This document shows, piece by piece, positions 1-8,467 of a stretch of DNA of 64,000 nucleotides. Source of the stretch: Rubripirellula lacrimiformis (GTDB lineage Bacteria > Planctomycetota > Planctomycetia > Pirellulales > Pirellulaceae). Both the position numbers and the translations under genes were made by a program. How positions within the stretch are numbered: the first letter of the stretch is position 1; every line of letters begins with the position of its first letter. The notes under the pieces were generated by a model, which saw nothing but the letters and a program-made list of their open reading frames with translations, made no database searches and was not told the DNA's origin. The stretch covers positions 5,084,001-5,148,000 of the forward strand of contig NZ_CP036525.1 in assembly GCF_007741535.1 (NCBI RefSeq), given 5' to 3'.

Positions 1-1995
1 GTCGCGAATCGCTTCGGCTTCCAGACGTCGAAGATTCTGACGCCAATACCATTGATTTTCGGGATCCAATTCGATGTTCTTCGGATCGTAGTCGCTTGCC
101 ATTTGATAAGTCTGGGAAAGCATGATCGTTCGGTGCATCGATTTGACGGACCAACCTCTTTCGACAAACTCCGTCGCCAACCAATCCAACAGTTGGGGAT
201 GACTCGGCGGGCTCCCTTGGATCCCAAAATTATCGACCGTCGTGACCAGCCCTTTCCCAAAGTGACCACGCCAAATCCGGTTGACCATCACGCGAGCGGT
301 CAGGGGGTGATCGGGACTGGCCAACCAGCGAGCAAACTCTAGCCGGCCGCTACGGTCATCGGGTAATTCAGACTGATCGGTCGGAACCAGGACCTGCGGG
401 AAACGCCGGGGCACGACGTCGCCCAATGTCAGGTGGCTGCCGCGAAGGTGAATCGATGTGTCCGCCACTTCACCGTCAATCACTCCCATCGCTTTGGGCA
501 GTTCGGGAGCTTCCTTTTTCAGTTCAACCAATTCGTCCCGCAGCGTTTTCAACTTTCCGGTCGTCGACTGGTCGAATAGTTTTTCCCGCTCGGCAAGAGC
601 CAGTTCTTGCTGTTTTGGTTCCAACGTTTCGGTAGCGTCTGCGATGAACTGGTCAATCCGTTTCTGTTTCGATTCCACCTTGCGATCGAAACATTCTTGC
701 TGTTGAAGTTGTTGCGGTGACGCAATCTCGTTTTCGTGCCAGACCGCGACAGTCTTGTAGCTGTCCATGGTCTGCGTACTTTTGAAGATCCCCGCCAAAC
801 CGTAGTAATCATGGTGGCTGATCGGATCAAATTTGTGGGTATGGCAGCGGGCACAGCCCAGCGTTAGCCCCATCATGGATCGGCCAATGGTATCGATCTG
901 TTCGTCGATGATGTCCATTTCCATCTTGGCTTCGTCCTGTTCGGCCAAGAACTTGGGCCCCAGAACAAGAAAGCCTGTGGCGATCAAGCGTTCATTGCGC
1001 TGCTGGTAACTATCGCTATCGGGCAGCAGATCCCCGGCCAACTGCTGGACCACAAATTGGTCATAGGGTTTGTCGTTGTTGAACGCATCGACCACGTAAT
1101 CGCGATATCGCCAGGCGTTTCCATGCGCGACATTTTCGTCCACACCGTTGGAATCGGCGTACCTAGCGATATCCAACCAGTGACGGCCCCATCGCTCGCC
1201 GTAATGGGGCGAGGCGAGCAAACGATCGACCACGCGGGCGAACGCTTGGTCCGAATCATCGGCTAAAAACTGATCAATCTCTTCAACCGTCGGTGGCAAG
1301 CCGATCAAATCGAAGGTCGCACGTCGAATCAAAGTCAGCTTGTCGGCCGCAGGAACCCGAGTCAAACCGGTTCGTTGCAGGCCGGCGATGATGAACGCGT
1401 CCACTGGGTTGTCGATCCATCCGGAATGGCGATCGCTGGCTGCAACGGCCGTCGTCATGCCATCGATTTCGGGTGGCGTGGTTCGAACCGGAGGTTGAAA
1501 TGCCCAGTGTTGCCGCCCTTCGTCCAAGTCGACATCACCCGTGCGACGAATCAGCTTGACGCTGCCCGAATCCGGATGCGGTGCGCCCATTTCGATCCAA
1601 CGCGAAATATCAGCGACTTGTGCATCGGACAGCTTCCCCTCGGGCGGCATCCGCAAATCGTTGTCGCGATAGCCGACGGCCGTGATGAATAAACTGCGCT
1701 GCGGTTTGCCGGGAACGATCGATGCGCCCGCATGACCGCCTTGCAGCATGCCTTCCAACGTGTCGACTCGCAAACCGGATTCTTGCTCGTCATCCGAGTG
1801 ACACTCGTAGCAGTGGTCCACCAGTACTGGACGGATCTTCGATTCAAAGAATTCGATCTGTTTGGCGGTCGCCTGCTGGTCCGGTTGGGCCGCGGGCTCT
1901 GCTGACTGCGCGAAACGACCGTGCGGGTCGATCCCGATGGATATCCACAGAACGACGAACGGCAACCACTTGGGGCAAGTTAGCGGCAGATGCAT
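1..1995 (-). CDS. PSD1 / DUF1549-DUF1553 planctomycete cytochrome c-type protein (partial, C-terminus beyond window)
   Basis: The frame is open from an ATG at 1995 to the left edge (665 codons, no stop), so the gene is cut by the window. It starts with a hydrophobic segment followed by a CYECH haem-binding motif (C62, C65, H66), the planctomycete cytochrome domain. The DUF1549 and DUF1553 regions follow, and the visible end carries the DUF1553-type RRLEAEAIRD motif. These large secreted proteins normally sit upstream of a DUF1501 partner, which would lie to the left of position 1. Family function is not established. A periplasmic redox or glycan-related role is usually assumed. The ATG was chosen because it gives a signal-like N-terminus just ahead of the haem motif. 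It is the third member of this family in the window. Confidence 0.9.
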   Translation of the reverse strand, partial: MHLPLTCPKWLPFVVLWISIGIDPHGRFAQSAEPAAQPDQQATAKQIEFFESKIRPVLVDHCYECHSDDEQESGLRVDTLEGMLQGGHAGASIVPGKPQRSLFITAVGYRDNDLRMPPEGKLSDAQVADISRWIEMGAPHPDSGSVKLIRRTGDVDLDEGRQHWAFQPPVRTTPPEIDGMTTAVAASDRHSGWIDNPVDAFIIAGLQRTGLTRVPAADKLTLIRRATFDLIGLPPTVEEIDQFLADDSDQAFARVVDRLLASPHYGERWGRHWLDIARYADSNGVDENVAHGNAWRYRDYVVDAFNNDKPYDQFVVQQLAGDLLPDSDSYQQRNERLIATGFLVLGPKFLAEQDEAKMEMDIIDEQIDTIGRSMMGLTLGCARCHTHKFDPISHHDYYGLAGIFKSTQTMDSYKTVAVWHENEIASPQQLQQQECFDRKVESKQKRIDQFIADATETLEPKQQELALAEREKLFDQSTTGKLKTLRDELVELKKEAPELPKAMGVIDGEVADTSIHLRGSHLTLGDVVPRRFPQVLVPTDQSELPDDRSGRLEFARWLASPDHPLTARVMVNRIWRGHFGKGLVTTVDNFGIQGSPPSHPQLLDWLATEFVERGWSVKSMHRTIMLSQTYQMASDYDPKNIELDPENQWYWRQNLRRLEAEAIRD

Positions 1996-2410
1996 GGCGG
2001 ATCACCTATCCATCGGTGTTTCAGGTACCACAATCAGAAACAGTCGCTGGTCGAGCGGACGATTGATTCGGTCAAACATCCCGCTACAGGCCGTGCTGAC
2101 AAACCATGCGGGTCTGGCAGCAATGATCTGGATGAAGCGGAAGAAAGGTCGTCAGAACTGAATGGGGCGGGCTTTAGGTGGGAACTGCAGCGAACCGTTG
2201 ATGGTGGTTTAGCCCAGGCACATTGGATTCGCAGCGGTTGGTTTGGATTCCCAGTATAGAGCAAGATGATGGGCCAAGGGGAACCGAAGTTGGGGATCCC
2301 GGGTGATCGCAACAACACAGGCCTGATATTCGACTAAATTGAGGAGACCGGATCAAAACGATTCGTCGGCCCACTGCACTTCCCCCGCCCCACCCCGAGA
2401 ATGACCTGTC
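1996..2410. other. intergenic region between divergent genes
   Basis: This 415 bp stretch separates the 5' ends of two divergently transcribed genes and should hold both promoters. I found no gene, no convincing -35/-10 pair and no strong hairpin. Confidence 0.5.
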
Positions 2411-3472
2411 ATGCCCTTCCGATCTGTACTTCATTCCCCCCAACCGTGGATTTCGCGTGCTCTGTACGTTGCTGTTTGCTTGTCCGTGCTTCCTGCCCAG
2501 GGGCAGGAACCAACCGCAAAAGCAATCGAAAACGGCAATTTCGTTGTGGGCCCCGACTACACGATCGCTGCCGAATTGACCGACCTTGGGAACCCCAAAG
2601 GTCGTTTGTTCGAATTCAAGATGGCGTTGGCCGACAGCAAGATCTTCGATGGCACCGATGCGACACTCAGCCCCCAAAAGAAGGTACGGAAAGCGCGTCG
2701 GATCGTGGTCTATGTACCGAACGCTTATCAAGACGGAACCGACGCCCCAATTCTGGTGATCCACGACGGGCCCAACCGCCTGGACTTGGTCCGAAACGCA
2801 CTGGACAACCTCACCATCAGCAAAGATGCTGCGCGACGATTGCCAGCCTTCATCGCGATCGCGGTTGAAAATGGTGGTGACGACAGCAAGGGCAGCCAGC
2901 GAGGCCTGGAATACGACACGATGTCCGACCGGTTGGCTCGTTTCATCAACGACGAAGTCTTGCCCGCCGTGCTGAACGATCCCGAAATCCGCGCCGCCTA
3001 CCCCAACATCGCGATCACCAAAGATCCGTGGGGTCGCGCGGTGATGGGTTGCAGCAGTGGTGGCGCGGCCGCACTGACAATGGGATGGTTCCGCCCCGAC
3101 CTGTTCCGTCGGCTGATCACCTATTCGGGAACCTTCGTCGACCAACAGGACGACGATGCACCGCAGGAAGCGGACTACCCGTTGGGCGCGTGGGAGTATC
3201 ACTCCAGCATGAAGTTGATCGAAAACAGCGAAAAGAAACCGCTTCGAATTTTCACCCACGTTTCCGAGCACGATTTGCGGAACAACGATCCCGAAGAAAC
3301 CTATCACAACTGGGTGATGGCGAACGAGCGAACCGCCGCAGCCCTAGCCGCCAAGGGATACGACTATCGGTACGTGTTCAGCCGCGGCACGAAGCACTGT
3401 GACCGAAAGGTGTTCGAGAAAACACTTGCCGACACGTTGGTGTGGATGTGGCAAGGCTATCAGCCTCAGTAA
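2411..3472 (+). CDS. secreted alpha/beta-hydrolase esterase (enterochelin esterase / feruloyl esterase-like)
   Basis: A 353-residue protein with an N-terminal signal sequence ending near AQGQ. It has an esterase-type core: the nucleophile elbow G213-C-S215-S-G217 and a C-terminal catalytic His candidate at H329 in GTKHCD. The strand VYVPNAY followed by an ILVIHDG segment matches the putative-esterase (Fes/EstD) fold, which hydrolyses carboxylic esters such as siderophore or hydroxycinnamoyl esters. The substrate cannot be read from the sequence. It stands alone, divergent from the PSD1 gene and convergent with the rhomboid gene. The start is the ATG that gives the signal peptide. Confidence 0.85.
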   Translation: MPFRSVLHSPQPWISRALYVAVCLSVLPAQGQEPTAKAIENGNFVVGPDYTIAAELTDLGNPKGRLFEFKMALADSKIFDGTDATLSPQKKVRKARRIVVYVPNAYQDGTDAPILVIHDGPNRLDLVRNALDNLTISKDAARRLPAFIAIAVENGGDDSKGSQRGLEYDTMSDRLARFINDEVLPAVLNDPEIRAAYPNIAITKDPWGRAVMGCSSGGAAALTMGWFRPDLFRRLITYSGTFVDQQDDDAPQEADYPLGAWEYHSSMKLIENSEKKPLRIFTHVSEHDLRNNDPEETYHNWVMANERTAAALAAKGYDYRYVFSRGTKHCDRKVFEKTLADTLVWMWQGYQPQ

Positions 3473-3510
3473 CGCTAAGCCCGGCCCGTGAAAGACAGCA
3501 CGAAATCGTT

Positions 3511-3540
3511 CGGCTCTCCCCCCCCCTCAGCGGAGAGCCG
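3511..3540 (+). terminator. hairpin downstream of the esterase gene
   Basis: A perfect 9-bp inverted repeat, CGGCTCTCC (3511-3519) and GGAGAGCCG (3532-3540), closes a C-rich 12-nt loop 39 bp after the stop codon. There is no T-run, so it is a terminator or mRNA-end hairpin by position rather than a canonical intrinsic terminator. Confidence 0.5.
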
Positions 3541-3642
3541 AGCCCCAGTCGGCAAACGGTGGTCAAGCGGTGCACACCAAGCCGATCTGAACAGCAACGT
3601 CCAACAGCAACGTTCACGCGCAACGTATACGGGCAACGTCTT

Positions 3643-3690
3643 GGGCTTCGCCAGAAGCCCCTGCCAACCGAGGGAATTCTGGCGAATCCC
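3643..3690. repeat. palindromic intergenic repeat, family A copy 1
   Basis: The left arm (3643-3661, GGGCTTCGCCAGAAGCCCC) and right arm (3672-3690, GGGAATTCTGGCGAATCCC) are near-complementary and can form a long hairpin followed by ACTACG. A second copy with the same trailing ACTACG lies at 46694-46765. This copy sits between two convergent genes and could act as a bidirectional terminator or be a REP/MITE-like element. Confidence 0.65.
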
Positions 3691-3691
3691 A

Positions 3692-4615
3692 CTACGAAGG
3701 TGACGCCCCGCTTGAGACCTTCGCCGTGGCAATCGCGATGGCCCAGGCTGCCACCACAATCCCGATTGCGATTGCACCCGCGGATGCCTGAAACCAACGA
3801 CTTCGCAGCCAGACTTCGGGCAATCGTGCTGCGGCCGCTCCCATCAACAGTCCGGCAAGAAATCCGGTGATGTGTGCACCGACATCCGTGCGGTCACCTT
3901 CAAGCCCCATCATCGCCAACATCAGCACGCCGCCGATCAATGGACTGTACCGCTGCATCGCGTTCTGGTTCGTCATCGTCCGTGGACGCAGAGCGTGCGC
4001 CACCATCACGCCCAAAGCGGCAAACACCGCCGTCGACGCTCCGATCGAATTATGCTCGGCCGGTCGCATCGCGGCGTTCAATAGATTCCCGAAGACCCCC
4101 GCCGACGTGATCGTCAGCCAAGCCACTCCGCCGCCCAGGATGCGCCCAGCCAACCATCCGAACACGCCACCGAAAACCAGGTTCGACAACAAGTGCCCGA
4201 TGTCGGCATGCAGCGTCAGTGCGGTCGCAGCACGGTGCAACTGGCCGGCCATCACCTGTCCGGCATTCATTCGCCCGATCGCTTGCCAGACTGGACGCGA
4301 GGATTCTGACAAGGAAGCCGCACCGATCACCACCAATACGGTCACGTATCCGACCACGCCCCAGGTGGCGCCGCCGTACTTGGTGACGGTGGAAACAACC
4401 GGTTGCTTTTCCGACTGACGTTCCTGCAGGTAGGACGACAACTCGGAAACCGCGACCTCGCCATCACGCCCGGCGACCACCAACTGCCATAGGCCCCCCT
4501 GGCGAACCACATGAGACGCAATCCCAGCAGAATCCAGCACTAAGCGTGATTCCATGCAAGCACGGCGACTGCCCGATTCGAAGACGACCGTGTCGATGAC
4601 GTTGGGTTGTTCCAT
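3692..4615 (-). CDS. rhomboid family intramembrane serine protease with N-terminal DUF2007-like domain
   Basis: A 307-residue integral membrane protein. The first ~75 residues are soluble and resemble a small DUF2007-type signal-transduction domain. Residues ~83-305 are the rhomboid core. Expected catalytic features are present: H141 and N145 in HLLSN, the Ser nucleophile S194 in GAST, and the His partner H248 in the later helix (VGAHITG). The usual GxSG motif is G-A-S-T here, a substitution at the fourth position. Rhomboids cleave transmembrane substrates within the bilayer, but the substrate is unknown. The ATG at 4615 was preferred to an in-frame TTG 21 bp upstream. It ends convergently with the esterase gene, just beside family A copy 1. 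Confidence 0.85.
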   Translation of the reverse strand: MEQPNVIDTVVFESGSRRACMESRLVLDSAGIASHVVRQGGLWQLVVAGRDGEVAVSELSSYLQERQSEKQPVVSTVTKYGGATWGVVGYVTVLVVIGAASLSESSRPVWQAIGRMNAGQVMAGQLHRAATALTLHADIGHLLSNLVFGGVFGWLAGRILGGGVAWLTITSAGVFGNLLNAAMRPAEHNSIGASTAVFAALGVMVAHALRPRTMTNQNAMQRYSPLIGGVLMLAMMGLEGDRTDVGAHITGFLAGLLMGAAAARLPEVWLRSRWFQASAGAIAIGIVVAAWAIAIATAKVSSGASPS

Positions 4616-4672
4616 AGCGTGACCGTCCGATTCCAAGATCGCCTGGGTTTCAAAACGACGGGAGCCGGAGGT

Positions 4673-6469
4673 TCAGTCCTTGTCGGCACGAAGCACGGAA
4701 ACGAAAGCCTTCTGAGGAATATTGACGCTTCCGAATTGCTTCATCTTCGCCTTCCCCTTCTTCTGCTTTTCCAGCAGCTTTTTCTTACGAGTCACGTCGC
4801 CGCCATACAACTTGGCCGTCACGTCTTTTCGGTACGGAGCAATCGTCGCTCGCGCGATGATCGTGCCCCCGATGGCACCTTGGATTGGGATCTTGAACTG
4901 GTGGCGTGGAATCTCTTCCGCCAACTGTTCGCAATAGTGCAGTGCCCGAGCACGCGATTTGTCCCGGTGCACCAAGTACGCCAACGCATCGATCGGTTCT
5001 TTGTTGACCAAGATGTCGACCTTCACGATGTCGGTCTTGCGATACTCGACCGGTTCGTAATCGAACGACCCGTATCCTCGCGTGATCATTTTCAACTTGC
5101 CGTAGAAGTCAAACAAGACTTCCCCCAGCGGCATTTCACTGACCACCTCGACTCGGCCAGCCGACAGATAATTCATCGTCTGACTCTCGCTGCGATGCTC
5201 GCGACACAGCTCCATGACTGGTCCAACGTATTCCTCGGGCGTCAGGATCTGCGCTCTGATGTAGGGCTCGCTAGCGGAATCGATTGTGGACGGGTCAGGC
5301 CAATAACTAGGGTTATCGACCTCCAGCGTTTCGCCGTTTTTCAGCATCAGCTGATACTTGACCGATGGTGCCGAGATCACCAAACCGATGTCAAATTCAC
5401 GCTGCAAGCGTTCTTGAATCACGTCCAGGTGCAACAGTCCAAGGAACCCACAGCGGAACCCGAACCCGAGGGCCGCTGAACTGTCCTTTTCGTAGGTCAA
5501 TGCGGCGTCGTTGATCGCCAACTTTTCCAGTGCCTTGGTCAGATCCTGGTACTCATCGGTGCTCATCGGATAGACCGACGAAAACACAACCTGCTTGGCC
5601 GGCTGGTAGCCTGGAATCGGCGCATCGGCGGGACGATCCAAGATCGTGATCGTGTCGCCAATCTCGATATCCTGGACGCTCTTGACCCCCGCAACGATGT
5701 AACCAACCTCGCCAGCCGACAGTTTTTTCTTGGGGTTCAGTTTGAACTGGTTGTAACCAAGTTCATCGATCGTGAAATCGCGGTCCGAGTGCATGAAGTG
5801 AATCGTGTCGCGAGGCTTCAGTGTGCCTTCCATCACTCGCACCTGCAGGATCACGCCACGGTACTTGTCAAAGAACGCGTCGAAGACAAGGGCTTTCACC
5901 GGAGCCGACTCGTCACCGGTGGGCGGCGGAAGGTGATGGACAATGCCCTCCAACACATCTTCAATCCCCTGTCCGGTTTTGGCGGAAACGGGAATCGCCG
6001 CAAACGGATCCAAGCCCAGGTCGGCGTCAATTTCTTCGCGGACCCGATCGACGTTCGCCGCTGGAAGATCGATTTTGTTGATCACCGGCAACAGTTCTAG
6101 GTCGTATTCCATCGCCAGGAACAGGTTCGCCACAGTCTGGGCCTCCACCCCCTGCGACGCATCGACCACCATCAGGGCCCCTTCGCAGGCCATCAATGAA
6201 CGACGCACTTCGTGCGAAAAGTCAACGTGACCGGGAGTGTCGATCAGGTTCAACTGGTACAGGTTCCCATCCTTGGCGGTGTATTCCAGCGTCACCGTAT
6301 TGCTTTTGATCGTGATCCCACGCTCACGCTCGATATCCATCGAATCCAGCATTTGGTCGTGGAAATCACGCTGCGTCACGCCTCCGCAAGCCTGAATCAA
6401 TCGATCGGCCAAGGTCGATTTGCCGTGGTCGATGTGGGCGATGATGCAAAAATTGCGAATCAGTTTCAT
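4673..6469 (-). CDS. lepA: elongation factor 4 (LepA)
   Basis: A 598-residue translational GTPase, the normal length for EF4. The G domain has the G1 loop AHIDHGKST (11-19), the RGITIKS switch I segment, DTPGH (77-81) and NKID (131-134). It is followed by the EF4-specific C-terminal part with SGFRCGFLGLLH-type sequence and the lysine-rich tail (RKKKLLEKQKKGK). EF4 acts on stalled or mistranslocated ribosomes and is associated with the inner membrane. The ATG at 6469 matches the conserved family N-terminus (MKLIRNFCIIAHIDHGK). An in-frame extension to 6514 is not needed. It is separated from the rhomboid gene by 57 bp on the same strand. Confidence 0.98.
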   Translation of the reverse strand: MKLIRNFCIIAHIDHGKSTLADRLIQACGGVTQRDFHDQMLDSMDIERERGITIKSNTVTLEYTAKDGNLYQLNLIDTPGHVDFSHEVRRSLMACEGALMVVDASQGVEAQTVANLFLAMEYDLELLPVINKIDLPAANVDRVREEIDADLGLDPFAAIPVSAKTGQGIEDVLEGIVHHLPPPTGDESAPVKALVFDAFFDKYRGVILQVRVMEGTLKPRDTIHFMHSDRDFTIDELGYNQFKLNPKKKLSAGEVGYIVAGVKSVQDIEIGDTITILDRPADAPIPGYQPAKQVVFSSVYPMSTDEYQDLTKALEKLAINDAALTYEKDSSAALGFGFRCGFLGLLHLDVIQERLQREFDIGLVISAPSVKYQLMLKNGETLEVDNPSYWPDPSTIDSASEPYIRAQILTPEEYVGPVMELCREHRSESQTMNYLSAGRVEVVSEMPLGEVLFDFYGKLKMITRGYGSFDYEPVEYRKTDIVKVDILVNKEPIDALAYLVHRDKSRARALHYCEQLAEEIPRHQFKIPIQGAIGGTIIARATIAPYRKDVTAKLYGGDVTRKKKLLEKQKKGKAKMKQFGSVNIPQKAFVSVLRADKD

Positions 6470-6744
6470 GCTATTTCGAACTTGGACGTGGCGGCGATCG
6501 TGCGAAGGGTTCAAGCAACGATTTTGACTATCCTAGACAATCCGGTCGATGTCCCATAGGGATTCGGAATGGACCGCCTGCACCCGTGATTCGCGGCCCT
6601 TTGCCCGGTGAGCGTAACCCGGCCCCGGTGAACCGCTTTTGCTGCCCGTGCCTCGTCTTGCCCCCGCCCGCCGCTCACACGCCGTTCTAACGCCCCCATG
6701 ATGGGGACCTGGGGGGGATAGCGGACGTTCTTGGCCCCGCGGCG

Positions 6745-8349
6745 TCAGTCGACGTCGCCACACAAACAGACTTCGATGCCCAATTCGGATGCCGCCACCG
6801 CTTTGGCCTGCATCGCCACCTTGGCTTCGGCTTCGGATCGGGCGTAGGCGACTTGGATATGGTTGGCCTGATGTCGGGCCATCATCTGGTCCCGCGACAC
6901 GCCGCGAAACACGGTGTGCATGATCGGCCACTGAGGCGTCGTCGCGTCCCAGCGCCGCTGAGTTTCCTGATCAGGTAGCGCGACCGATTTGGCTAGCCCA
7001 AGATCCATTTTCAGCTTTCCGTCGGCCACAAAGATTCGCGACCAGACCACATCGCCCGGTTTGGAGATCCCGCGAACGGTGCTGCCCCCGGACGGGAAGT
7101 ACATCGGTGGTTGGCGGAACCCTTCGGCCGCAGCCCAGCCGCCCTCGAAGTGCGACGCTGGGACGGCACCGCTGATCTCGAGCACCCAAACCTGGCCTTC
7201 GACGGTTCCCGACAGATCGCGATCCGACCATCGCAAATCGTGCAGCGTGTTTTCCACCGGTTGCCCAAGCGCCTGGTGTACTCGCTGGGTCAACAACCCA
7301 TCCAGCCCCGCACATTCGTCAACTTCGTTGAAGTGGATCAACGGTTGCCCAGGGTGCAGTTCCCGGCTCCCGTCGCGTGATCGAACCGGCGGACGAACGG
7401 AATCGTTCAACATGCCTTCGACCAGATCGCTGGCCGGCAACAGATCTTTCAATCCCTGTTGGTATTGGATCCCCACGGCGTCGCAACCGAAGTCGTCGGC
7501 AATCCGCATCGTCGCGATGTACATTTTGCACTGATCCAGGATCTGAGCATCGGTCAAATCGGTGGCGTGATCCGGGCCGGTGTGGAACTTCATTCCGTGA
7601 TCATCCAGCCAAAGTCGAACCGATTCGGCTTCGCTGGTATCCACCTGCAGCGTCTCGTAATACAGCGCCGACTGGCTTAGCCGTTCTTTAAAAACCCCCA
7701 ATGGGTTCAACAAGGAATCCGGAATGATCGCATTGAACATCCCCATACAGCCTTCGTCAAAAACGCCCATGATCGCTTTGTCACGTCGCAGCGTCTCGGC
7801 GACCTCGGTCCCAACTTGGCGAGCGTTTTCATCACATGCGGCAAGATCCAACGCGGCCGCGTGCGATGTGTCATGCGAAACCGTCGCGTCGTCCAACCAT
7901 GATTTCAGGTTCGTCAGGAACGCTTCGTCCGAAAACGTTTCGCTCCACAGCGAACAATACCGCACGCCCGCTTTGGTCAAGGATCCGTTCAGGTTCAACA
8001 AGCCCACCAAACCCGGCCATTGGCCCGACCAGTTTGCGGCTGTCAAAATGGGGCCACGATGGGTCATCAGACCAGCCAGCACGTGGTGCGAGTACTGCCA
8101 AACCGCCTCGGCGACGATCAACGGCGCATCAGGATCGATCTCTCGGAATACATCGATCCCCTGACGCTGTGACCGGATGAACCCGTGCCCCAATTCGGCA
8201 TCGTAATCGTGGCCCCGTTTGACCTCGTACCCAAAGGATTCGATTGCGGCGGTCAACTGCTGCTCCATTTCAGCCTGCGCGGACCAACACACCTGGTTGG
8301 CTGAATCGCGAAGGTCACCCGAAGCGATAAGGATGACGGTTTTGGACAT
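6745..8349 (-). CDS. L-fucose/L-arabinose isomerase family protein (sugar isomerase)
   Basis: A 534-residue cytosolic protein with no signal or membrane segments. Its overall sequence resembles the FucI/AraA isomerase fold: an N-terminal Rossmann-like part, the central [13 protein letters not shown] segment and a C-terminal half rich in conserved HFNEVDE- and SGGSTVRGI-like loops. Such enzymes interconvert aldoses and ketoses with a divalent metal. I cannot assign the metal ligands with certainty. It is the last gene of a three-gene minus-strand module after a Na+/solute symporter and a ribulokinase-like kinase, which points to catabolism of a pentose or deoxyhexose. Which sugar is used is inference. 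No epimerase (AraD) or aldolase (FucA) gene is present next to it. Confidence 0.75.
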   Translation of the reverse strand: MSKTVILIASGDLRDSANQVCWSAQAEMEQQLTAAIESFGYEVKRGHDYDAELGHGFIRSQRQGIDVFREIDPDAPLIVAEAVWQYSHHVLAGLMTHRGPILTAANWSGQWPGLVGLLNLNGSLTKAGVRYCSLWSETFSDEAFLTNLKSWLDDATVSHDTSHAAALDLAACDENARQVGTEVAETLRRDKAIMGVFDEGCMGMFNAIIPDSLLNPLGVFKERLSQSALYYETLQVDTSEAESVRLWLDDHGMKFHTGPDHATDLTDAQILDQCKMYIATMRIADDFGCDAVGIQYQQGLKDLLPASDLVEGMLNDSVRPPVRSRDGSRELHPGQPLIHFNEVDECAGLDGLLTQRVHQALGQPVENTLHDLRWSDRDLSGTVEGQVWVLEISGAVPASHFEGGWAAAEGFRQPPMYFPSGGSTVRGISKPGDVVWSRIFVADGKLKMDLGLAKSVALPDQETQRRWDATTPQWPIMHTVFRGVSRDQMMARHQANHIQVAYARSEAEAKVAMQAKAVAASELGIEVCLCGDVD

Positions 8350-8437
8350 AAAAAAAGCTTCCTGGAAATGAACGTAAAATCAGATTTCGATTGGCCGATA
8401 ACGGCAACCGGTGTGCCGCCGTGACCGGAACTGGTCA

Positions 8438-8467
8438 GGCCTAGTTTCAGTTGGCCTAGTTTCAGTT
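8438..8467. repeat. 15-bp tandem duplication spanning the kinase stop codon
   Basis: The unit GGCCTAGTTTCAGTT occurs twice without a gap. On the minus strand each unit carries the same TGA context, so the duplication repeats the end of the upstream coding sequence just past its stop at 8462-8464. Confidence 0.8.

Noticed and set aside
2174-3307. 377-codon minus-strand frame opposite the esterase gene
   Set aside because: It is the shadow of a well-supported esterase gene, with no motif of its own.
4607-5479. Plus-strand 290-codon frame inside lepA
   Set aside because: Antisense to conserved LepA coding sequence, with no recognisable domain.
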